A model generated the notes under the pieces. That model made no database searches and was not told the origin of the DNA. It was given only the letters and a program-made list of their open reading frames with translations. 21,043 nucleotides of DNA from the IMG/VR virus record IMGVR_UViG_3300048586_000797, positions 1 through 21,043 of that record, one strand, 5' to 3'. Positions 1 through 4,698 of this stretch are shown one piece after another (the stretch's first letter is position 1; each line of letters begins with the position of its first letter). Source of the stretch: a virus. The translations under genes were made by a program, and so were the position numbers.

Positions 1-245
1 CATCGCCGCGCTCGGGGAGGGATCCAGGTGGCGAGCCGAGGCCCGCGCAGCCGCCCGGCAGACCTAGAAGTAGATGCATCGCGTCGTTTGACGAGGTCAG
101 CGGTGATGAAGGTGGGCAGCACAGCCCGGAGGCCGCTGGTCCGACCCTGCGCCTGGTGAAGGGTGAGGGCGACCAGTAGGCGGGGCTGGGTTCGGGTCAC
201 ACTTCGTCGCTTGGTGCCTCGGAGAAGTCGAGGCCATTCACCACG
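1..245. other. left flank before the integrase, no gene recognised
   Basis: I find no convincing gene here. One plus-strand frame stays open from the window edge to a TAG at 177-179, but it has no visible start, its codon use is mixed, and the peptide is Gly/Pro/Arg-rich, so it may be chance or the tail of a gene cut by the edge. Because a tyrosine integrase follows at once, an attachment site could lie in this stretch or just after the integrase gene. No tRNA end and no clear core repeat can be identified without the other junction. Confidence 0.4.
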
Positions 246-1109
246 GTGGAGTTGCGGATGAGCGAAGCGGGCGAGTTGTTGGCGGGTTGGCGGTTGGATC
301 AGGAGCGGCGGGGGTTGATGCCCTCGACCATCTTGCGGCGGATGACGATGGTGCGTGGTTGGGCGCGGTGGTGTGACGCGGGCGGGCTGAGCCTGCGGTC
401 GGCGACGCGCGACGACGTGGAACGCTTCCTCGACGCCAAGGAGATCGGCGCGCGCACTCGCTACACCTGGATCTCGGCGTTGCACTGCTTCTACGCATGG
501 GCGGTGATCGAGGACCATCTCGATGCCGATCCGACGCACCGGATCGTGAGGCCGAAGCTCCGGCGTACCCTCCCCCGCCCGGTCTCCGATGCTGATCTCG
601 CCATGGCCATCGCGCTGGCTCCACCGATGGAGCGCCGGTGGGTGATCCTCGCTGCGTACGCCGGGATGCGGGTGGGTGAGATGGCCGTGCTGTGCCGTGA
701 CGACGTGCTGTTCGATCAGGAGCTGCTGCACGTGACGGGGAAGGGCGCGAAGGAGCGCATGGTTCCGATGTCGCGTGCGGTGCTCGAGGAGCTGCGCACG
801 TGGCCGATGCCACGGGTCAACCGGCCGATCTTCACGAGGCCCTCGGGTGGCCCCTGGACCCCGGCTGGGCTGTCTCGCGCTGGGAGCGTCTATCTGCACG
901 ACATCGGGGTCGATGCGACGCTGCACCAGTTCCGGCACTGGTTCGGCACGCGCACGCTGAAGGTCTCGAAGAACCTTCGCACCGTGCAGGGCCTACTCGG
1001 GCACTCGTCGCCTACGACGACGGCGATCTACACGGCGTTCTGCGATGACGATGCGCGCCTCGCGGTGAGCTCTCTCGGTGAGGTGCGAGCCGAGCAACCC
1101 TTGTTCTGA
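246..1109 (+). CDS. int: tyrosine-family site-specific recombinase (phage integrase)
   Basis: Catalyses strand exchange between phage and host attachment sites through a covalent 3'-phosphotyrosine link. The 287-residue product has an N-terminal SAM-like core-binding domain (about residues 8-90) and a C-terminal catalytic domain. All six expected active-site residues are visible: Arg142 in GMRVGE, Lys166 in TGKGAKER, His227 and Arg230 in HQFRH, His253 in LLGHSS and the nucleophile Tyr262 in AIYTAF. It is short and lacks an obvious arm-type DNA-binding domain, so it resembles XerC/D-like integrases more than lambda Int. The start is GTG at 246; an in-frame ATG at 258 is equally possible, and neither has a good ribosome site. 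It lies on the opposite strand to the structural genes, at their end, as is usual for temperate phages. The fold is certain; that it integrates this element is inferred from position. Confidence 0.95.
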   Translation: MELRMSEAGELLAGWRLDQERRGLMPSTILRRMTMVRGWARWCDAGGLSLRSATRDDVERFLDAKEIGARTRYTWISALHCFYAWAVIEDHLDADPTHRIVRPKLRRTLPRPVSDADLAMAIALAPPMERRWVILAAYAGMRVGEMAVLCRDDVLFDQELLHVTGKGAKERMVPMSRAVLEELRTWPMPRVNRPIFTRPSGGPWTPAGLSRAGSVYLHDIGVDATLHQFRHWFGTRTLKVSKNLRTVQGLLGHSSPTTTAIYTAFCDDDARLAVSSLGEVRAEQPLF

Positions 1110-1175
1110 AGGGCTACCTTGCGCCCGAAGGGTGCCGCGGTGGGGCGGCCGCACAAGAGGCGGGAGCAGAGCGTC

Positions 1176-1448
1176 ATGGCGCAACCGAGGTGCACAAGGT
1201 GCACGTACCAGCCGACCAGCGACGAGGATGCCCGACGGCACCACAACGAGGTGCACAGTGGCTCGAGGTCGTCGGTGCCGGCTCAAGAGAGGGCCCCGAA
1301 GATCGAGCATTCGAAGCGAGGAACGCTCTTCAGCACGAAGTGCGCGATGTGCCGCATCCGCATCGGCAGAGGCCAGTCGTCGAAGCGCTTCGCGTTCCGG
1401 AACAGGACCTACTGCGAGGCGTGCTGGCGCTATATGCGAAAAGGCTGA
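1176..1448 (+). CDS. small protein with a C2H2 zinc finger and a second four-cysteine site
   Basis: A 90-residue basic protein with two likely zinc sites. The first is Cys6-X2-Cys9-X12-His22-X4-His27, which fits the classical C2H2 spacing. The second is Cys56-X2-Cys59 paired with Cys80-X2-Cys83, a zinc-ribbon-like arrangement. A linker rich in Ser, Arg and Lys separates them. I chose ATG 1176 because GGGAG lies about 10 bases upstream; the frame could be extended to 1119 without a better start. It follows the integrase by 66 bases on the same strand and may be co-transcribed with it. Small zinc proteins are common in actinophages and are often DNA- or RNA-binding. A part in recombination directionality or regulation is possible, but only its location suggests it. 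Confidence 0.75.
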   Translation: MAQPRCTRCTYQPTSDEDARRHHNEVHSGSRSSVPAQERAPKIEHSKRGTLFSTKCAMCRIRIGRGQSSKRFAFRNRTYCEACWRYMRKG

Positions 1449-1576
1449 GGCTCAAGATTCACCTCGGCGAGTCTGGTGCTCGGCGCACGGCAGCAGCTCG
1501 GTGGTGGGAGCTCGTCGAGGATGCTCTGGTCGACTCGATCGGTGTGCCTCTTCGCATCTGTAGGGGCTTGGCGCCG
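1430..1576 (-). pseudogene. gene remnant similar to the 3' end of the last lysis-operon gene
   Basis: This 128-base gap between convergent genes (plus the overlap with the zinc-protein gene) carries a decayed copy of coding sequence. Bases 1493-1547 align without gaps to 2190-2244, the 3' end of the 123-residue membrane protein gene, with 43 of 55 positions identical by eye. On the minus strand the copy reads DQSILDELPPPSC where the intact gene ends ERRILDELPPPAC. The remnant is in the same frame as the upstream 167-residue gene but lies after its TAG stop. It has no start codon of its own before the match and runs past the point where the intact gene stops, to a TAG at 1430-1432. I read it as debris of a duplicated or recombined gene. 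Confidence 0.55.
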
Positions 1577-2080
1577 CTACTTGTGGTTGAGGTGCTGGTC
1601 GCTGTCGATGATCAAGCCGCGTCGCTCCCAGCGGCGGAGCATGCCGAGGACTTTGCGGCCCAGCATCATCTCGAGCTCGTCGGCCATGAAGTGCAGCTGG
1701 TCGCGAATCGTGCCGCCGATGCCGTCGAGGTGTCCCCACCCGAAGTCCATGAGTGCCGTGCCGGCAACGGAGGGGTCGAGGGGACGTTCGAGCTGGCGGC
1801 GGCCGCGCACGATCGACTCGGCTGCGCTGGGAAGGTGCGCGCGGCCTTCGTTGCGGAGATCCGCCAGCCGCTCGAGCATGGCGTGCGTGACCTCGAGGGT
1901 GGATCCGTGCATGGTGCCGCTCTCGTAGCGGTGCTCGAGTTGCAGTTGGCGTAGCAGGGCCACGATCAAGGTGCGCCGCCGGGCGATCGACCCACTGAGC
2001 TCGAGGGGCTCCTTCAGGAGCGGGTCGATGACGACCTGCTCTTCGAGCCACGACGTGAGGTACTGCCCCGGGGTGGTCAT
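1577..2080 (-). CDS. hypothetical protein, 167 residues, mostly helical
   Basis: I do not recognise the family. The product is a soluble-looking 167-residue protein, predicted mainly helical, with charged amphipathic stretches (about residues 5-55 and 60-100) and a C-terminal helix rich in Met, Leu and Arg. It has no signal peptide, membrane span or metal motif. ATG 2080 is the first in-frame ATG; AGG just upstream is a weak ribosome site. It lies 41 bases beyond the strong hairpin at 2122-2150, on the same strand as the late operon. It is therefore either expressed by read-through or has its own promoter, which I cannot point to with confidence. Its TAG stop is followed by the gene remnant. 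Position at the end of the lysis module next to the integrase suggests an accessory or regulatory role, without direct evidence. Confidence 0.7.
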   Translation of the reverse strand: MTTPGQYLTSWLEEQVVIDPLLKEPLELSGSIARRRTLIVALLRQLQLEHRYESGTMHGSTLEVTHAMLERLADLRNEGRAHLPSAAESIVRGRRQLERPLDPSVAGTALMDFGWGHLDGIGGTIRDQLHFMADELEMMLGRKVLGMLRRWERRGLIIDSDQHLNHK

Positions 2081-2121
2081 CGCCTGGCCACGTTACGTCC
2101 GCTCGAACTCTTGACGCGAAG

Positions 2122-2150
2122 ACGCCCCCGGCCGGGAGGGCCGGGGGCGT
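2122..2150 (-). terminator. strong hairpin terminator closing the late operon
   Basis: A perfect 12-bp GC-rich inverted repeat (2122-2133 with 2139-2150) around a 5-base loop lies 36 bases past the stop of the last lysis gene in the minus direction. No U-tract follows, as is common for terminators in high-GC actinobacteria. A second, outer repeat, CGCTCGAAC at 2100-2108 and GTTCGAGCG at 2149-2157, overlaps it and could form an alternative structure. Confidence 0.75.
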
Positions 2151-2186
2151 TCGAGCGAGGTGGACGTGGTGGACTTACCGCCGGGT

Positions 2187-2558
2187 TCAGCAGGCGGGTG
2201 GCGGGAGCTCGTCAAGGATGCGGCGTTCGACGCGAGCGGTGAGCACGTTGCGGCGGTCAGGGGCGAGCTCGCCGAAGTCGGCGACCTCGTCGACGCCGGC
2301 TTCAATGGCGGCGCGGATCTCGATGCGGGACTCGGTGCGCTGGGCACAGGTGATCGAGGCCTCGCGGCGGGCGTCGAGACCCCAGAGGACCGATGCGACG
2401 AGCAGCGCTGCGAGACAGACCAGTGCGAGCGTGGTCGAGCTGCGCCGGCCCCTGCGTTCGGCGATGACGACGCTGGTGAGACGGGCGAAGTCGTCGCGGA
2501 TCCCTTGGAGGACGGTGAGCTCCGCGCTCACCGGTTCCGGGCTGGATGAGTGGGTCAT
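2187..2558 (-). CDS. single-span membrane protein, last gene of the lysis cassette
   Basis: A 123-residue protein with a charged N-terminal region (1-39, including the run RRGRRS), one membrane span at about 40-61 (Leu/Ala/Val-rich, ending LWGLDARR) and a charged, probably helical C-terminal domain (62-123) ending DELPPPAC. The positive-inside rule is ambiguous because Arg lies on both sides. The ATG at 2558 overlaps the previous stop as ATGA, which fixes the start. The topology and place suit a holin accessory, antiholin or spanin-like protein, but no family signature is visible. The terminal Cys is not in a lipobox. A degraded copy of its 3' end lies at 1493-1547. Confidence 0.75.
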   Translation of the reverse strand: MTHSSSPEPVSAELTVLQGIRDDFARLTSVVIAERRGRRSSTTLALVCLAALLVASVLWGLDARREASITCAQRTESRIEIRAAIEAGVDEVADFGELAPDRRNVLTARVERRILDELPPPAC

Positions 2559-2737
2559 GGGGTCTCCGAGGGCTCTGGGCGCGGTCGGTAGACGACGCGC
2601 TCTGCTGCGGCGACCGCTTGCGCGCTCGCCTTGTCGATCTGGTCGAGGGCGGTGTTCGCTTCGGCTCGCCGGGCGCGGGTCGAGGTTCCCCAGACGAGCT
2701 CGACGGCGGCAGCGCGTGCGCGTGCGAGGCGGTTCAC
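2555..2737 (-). CDS. small helical protein of the lysis cassette (60 residues)
   Basis: A 60-residue Ala/Arg/Glu-rich protein, predicted as one long amphipathic helix (about residues 3-49) followed by a Pro-rich tail (RPRPEPSETP). There is no membrane span. It is bracketed by translational coupling: its GTG start at 2737 overlaps the upstream stop as GTGA, and its TGA overlaps the downstream ATG as ATGA. Those double overlaps are the main reason to accept so short a gene. Function unknown; it may act with the two membrane proteins on either side. Confidence 0.7.
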   Translation of the reverse strand: MNRLARARAAAVELVWGTSTRARRAEANTALDQIDKASAQAVAAAERVVYRPRPEPSETP

Positions 2738-3027
2738 GATGTGCGCCGGTGTTGACGGTCGATCGCCCGTCGGGCGTCGTCGAGGGCTCGCCGGTTCTCC
2801 TCGAGGGCGTGGTTGGTGGTCTCGAGGAGGGGGAGGTGGCGTTCGGCCATCTCGATGAGCCGGTCGGTCTGCTCGCGGCTGGCCTTGCGTTCCTCGAGGA
2901 TCTGGCGTTGCTGCCACCAGATGACGAGCAGCGCGAGGCCACCGAAGGCCACGAACGGGCCTAGGGAGTCGAGCCAGGGCGCCGCCGGGGAGGCGTCGGA
3001 CTGTGCGAGGTGCAGCCATGTGATCAC
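2734..3027 (-). CDS. holin-like protein with one membrane span and a long charged helix
   Basis: A 97-residue protein with a short N-terminal segment, a single membrane span at about residues 21-38 (Gly/Leu/Ile/Trp-rich) and a long charged helix (about 40-95; Glu, Arg, Gln, Leu) that may form a coiled coil. It starts at GTG 3027, with GGAG six bases upstream. It lies 89 bases downstream of the endolysin stop, separated by the palindromic hairpin at 3068-3098. One-span proteins beside a lysin are often annotated as holins, but spanin or antiholin roles cannot be excluded. A separate two-span holin candidate lies on the other side of the lysin, so this one may be its modulator. Confidence 0.7.
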   Translation of the reverse strand: MITWLHLAQSDASPAAPWLDSLGPFVAFGGLALLVIWWQQRQILEERKASREQTDRLIEMAERHLPLLETTNHALEENRRALDDARRAIDRQHRRTS

Positions 3028-3067
3028 CTGCCTCTCCTACGGTGGCGGGGAGGGACTGCGCGTCGGT

Positions 3068-3098
3068 GGCGGGGTGATTCCGTCGGAATCGCCCCGCC
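3068..3098. repeat. palindromic hairpin element, copy 1 (between lysin and holin-like gene)
   Basis: A 14-bp stem (3068-3081 with 3085-3098, one G-U wobble) closes on a 3-base loop. Its core at 3070-3090 is identical in 20 of 21 bases to 15031-15051, in the gap before the major tail gene. It could act as a terminator, an RNA-processing or stability hairpin, or a protein-binding operator. The conserved loop-side sequence GATTCCGT-GGAATC argues for more than a generic terminator. Confidence 0.7.
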
Positions 3099-3116
3099 GC
3101 TCGGCGTGGTCATCGT

Positions 3117-3350
3117 TCAGCCGCCTGGCGCCCGGGCGCCGACGATCTGGAGCTCGCTCAGGATGGGCACGGCGGCGGCGGGAGCCTTGCGGATCCACTG
3201 GGTCTCGCGGTTCGGGTCGTTCGCCGGCACTGGCGCGACGAGTCCGACGATCGCTCGTTGCTCGAGCGCCCGGGTGGAGGTGATGTGCTCGCGGTGGGTG
3301 CCGGTGCACAGCCATACCTTGTGGTCGGGGAAGCGGTACGCGAGTGCCAT
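3117..3350 (-). CDS. possible independently translated C-terminal domain of the endolysin
   Basis: Inside the lysin gene, Met213 (ATG 3350-3348) is preceded by a full AGGAGG at 3364-3359 with an ideal 8-base spacer, better than the site of the lysin itself. It falls exactly at the border between the Thr/Pro linker and the C-terminal domain and would yield 77 residues beginning MALAYRFPDHK. Several phage endolysins are known to make their wall-binding domain separately from an internal start, giving hetero-oligomeric enzymes. That this happens here is inferred from the site and its position only. Confidence 0.5.
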   Translation of the reverse strand: MALAYRFPDHKVWLCTGTHREHITSTRALEQRAIVGLVAPVPANDPNRETQWIRKAPAAAVPILSELQIVGARAPGG

Positions 3351-3986
3351 GTCGGGGTCCTCCTGGCGGACGGTGGGTGGCTCGGTGGGCGCGGGGGTGG
3401 GGGTGCCGGTCATGCGGCGTGCGACCCGTGCCCGCCCGCCGGTGAGGTCGTAGGGCCGGACGTCGATCTTGCGGCCTGCGGGCCGGCAGATCGACTTGTG
3501 GTCCCAGAGGTCGGTGCCGGGTTGCAGGCCGAGGTAGATGCAGATGGCGGCGTTGCCCTGGATCATCGCTTCGTACTGGCGGCCGTCGACCGGGAACGGT
3601 TCGCCCACGCCGTCGAGGGCGATCTCTCGTCCGAGCGCCCAGTACTTCACCCCGGAGCTGATTCCTCCGCGGTGGGGCAGGTAGGAGACGCCGGGATGGT
3701 TGGCGGCTCCGGAGGCGACGCAGATGTGGACCCCATCGCGGGTGAGTGTGAGGTTGGCGAGCGGTCCCGGGACATCGGGCCGCCCGCGGCGGACGGTCTC
3801 GAGCGCACCCAGGGGGCCGGAGCGTTGGCTGGAGGCATCGTGGTGATCGACGATGGCCAGCCACTCGTGGGGTTCCTTCCCAGCGCCGGCGAACTCGGGC
3901 ACGACCTGGACCGGGAGCCCGGCGTCGCGGAGGATGTCGGGTAGCCACAGAGCGCGGCCGCGGCGGCGGGAGCCGATGCCGGTCAT
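3117..3986 (-). CDS. lysA: endolysin, N-acetylmuramoyl-L-alanine amidase (Ami_2/PGRP type)
   Basis: Cleaves the amide bond between N-acetylmuramic acid and L-Ala in peptidoglycan, releasing progeny at the end of infection. In the 289-residue product the amidase domain covers about residues 10-185. Visible signature: His48-His49 in VDHHDAS, the conserved ANHPG turn near 95-99, and DHKSICRPAGRKID at 162-175 supplying a second zinc-ligand His163, Lys173 and Asp175. A Thr/Pro linker (about 193-206) leads to a C-terminal domain of about 77 residues, probably for cell-wall binding or assembly. ATG 3986 is chosen because it overlaps the stop of the small upstream frame as ATGA; an ATG at 4067 would overlap that gene and has poor spacing. 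There is no signal peptide, so a holin is needed for export. Confidence 0.9.
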   Translation of the reverse strand: MTGIGSRRRGRALWLPDILRDAGLPVQVVPEFAGAGKEPHEWLAIVDHHDASSQRSGPLGALETVRRGRPDVPGPLANLTLTRDGVHICVASGAANHPGVSYLPHRGGISSGVKYWALGREIALDGVGEPFPVDGRQYEAMIQGNAAICIYLGLQPGTDLWDHKSICRPAGRKIDVRPYDLTGGRARVARRMTGTPTPAPTEPPTVRQEDPDMALAYRFPDHKVWLCTGTHREHITSTRALEQRAIVGLVAPVPANDPNRETQWIRKAPAAAVPILSELQIVGARAPGG

Positions 3987-4147
3987 CGGACCGGGTCGAC
4001 GCGGTGGCGTCGCCCTCGGCGGGTGCGCCGTGTGCGGCCAAGCATGCGATCGGGCCAGCCGCTCCATCGCTCCGACGCCATAGGCTCGGGGTAGATCGCG
4101 ACCCAGCCGCAGCGGGAGATGAGCTGCGCTCGGGAGAGCTCAGCCAC
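3983..4147 (-). CDS. small basic protein between holin and endolysin (54 residues)
   Basis: A short frame that fills the gap between the holin stop (4151) and the lysin start. It begins with GTG at 4147, three bases after the holin TGA, and GAGG lies in the end of the holin gene. Its TGA overlaps the lysin ATG as ATGA. The product has a mixed N-terminal half (MAELSRAQLISRCGW, then VAIYPEP) and a strongly basic C-terminal third (about residues 38-50, mostly Arg). No family is recognised and no membrane span is seen. Translational linkage on both sides supports its reality and suggests that lysin synthesis is coupled to it. Confidence 0.6.
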   Translation of the reverse strand: MAELSRAQLISRCGWVAIYPEPMASERWSGWPDRMLGRTRRTRRGRRHRVDPVR

Positions 4148-4150
4148 CGT

Positions 4151-4432
4151 TCAGGCCTCGGGGTCGCTGCAGGCCGAGCGCTCGTCCTCGGGCAACGTGA
4201 AGCTGGCGAGCTCGCTCAGGCGACGCTCGATGGTCGCGGGCGAGTCGGTGAACGCCCGCTTGGTCTCGGCTCTGGCCACCAGCGCTCCCGACGTGGTGAA
4301 GGCACCGGAGATGAGCAGCAGCGCCTCGGCCAGCTCCAGGCGCAGCACGACGGCAGCGACGATGGCGAGCACCACGATTGCGCTGGAGACGAGGAGGGCG
4401 GGGAGCCGGATCGGCTCGTTGGTCATGTTCAT
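4151..4432 (-). CDS. probable holin with two membrane spans
   Basis: A 93-residue protein with two hydrophobic segments, about residues 10-31 (Ala/Leu/Val/Ile) and 34-54, joined by a very short turn (RLELAE), then a charged cytoplasmic-type tail of about 40 residues. Small size, two-span hairpin and position just upstream of the lysin fit a class II-like holin that forms the membrane lesion releasing or activating the amidase. The start is ATG 4432, with GGAGG five bases upstream; ATG 4426 and TTG 4444 are less likely. The strong ribosome site differs from the weaker, overlap-driven starts of its neighbours. The holin call rests on topology and context only. Confidence 0.75.
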   Translation of the reverse strand: MNMTNEPIRLPALLVSSAIVVLAIVAAVVLRLELAEALLLISGAFTTSGALVARAETKRAFTDSPATIERRLSELASFTLPEDERSACSDPEA

Positions 4433-4472
4433 GGCGACCTCCAAGGGTCAGGTTGAAGTTGACGGTGAGGGT

Positions 4473-4637
4473 TCAGGTGGGTGGGTCGAGGGTGAGTGCG
4501 GCGGTGAGCGCGACGTCGGTGACGATCTCGATCGCGGGGCGGGCGTCGTTCGCCGGGTTGATGGCGGCGAGCGCGTCCCAGAGGTCGCCGGCGTGGTCGA
4601 TCAGGCCGGCGGCGACGCTGAGGATCGCGGCGGCCAT
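4473..4637 (-). CDS. small hypothetical protein between fibre and holin genes (54 residues)
   Basis: From ATG 4637 a 54-residue frame reads MAAAILSVAAGLIDHAGDLW and continues to TGA 4473; it is Ala/Asp/Ile-rich and probably helical. The start has no good ribosome site. The same frame is open further upstream, back to a stop at 4773-4775 inside the fibre gene, with protein-like Pro/Asp-rich sequence between the fibre stop and this ATG. The true start may therefore be a non-standard codon, or the frame may be reached by a shift from the end of the fibre gene. It is the only support for coding in the 266-base gap between fibre and holin. Confidence 0.5.
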   Translation of the reverse strand: MAAAILSVAAGLIDHAGDLWDALAAINPANDARPAIEIVTDVALTAALTLDPPT

Positions 4638-4698
4638 CGCCGGGTCGTCGAGCGGGGTGGCAGGCGTGCCCGGGTCGACGATCGACGCGGGCTGGGGG

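Noticed and set aside
88-116. TTGACG as a -35 box for the integrase
   Set aside because: No acceptable -10 sequence lies 16-19 bases downstream and it is about 150 bases from the start codon.
3-179. Open plus-strand frame from the window edge ending in TAG
   Set aside because: No start, mixed codon use and low-complexity composition; cannot be told apart from chance in GC-rich DNA.
188-205. GGGTTCGGGTC resembling a tRNA T-arm next to the integrase
   Set aside because: The normally invariant A of the T-loop is missing and no acceptor, anticodon or D arm can be built around it, so it does not support a tRNA attachment site.
1190-1954. Plus-strand frame of 254 codons across the zinc-protein gene and the 167-residue gene
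   Set aside because: Runs out of frame through the zinc-site gene and antisense to the next gene; no ribosome site and no coherent domain.
3659-3666. Possible third copy of the GATTCC element
   Set aside because: Only the left arm TGATTCC is present; no GGAATC arm follows and it lies inside the endolysin coding sequence.
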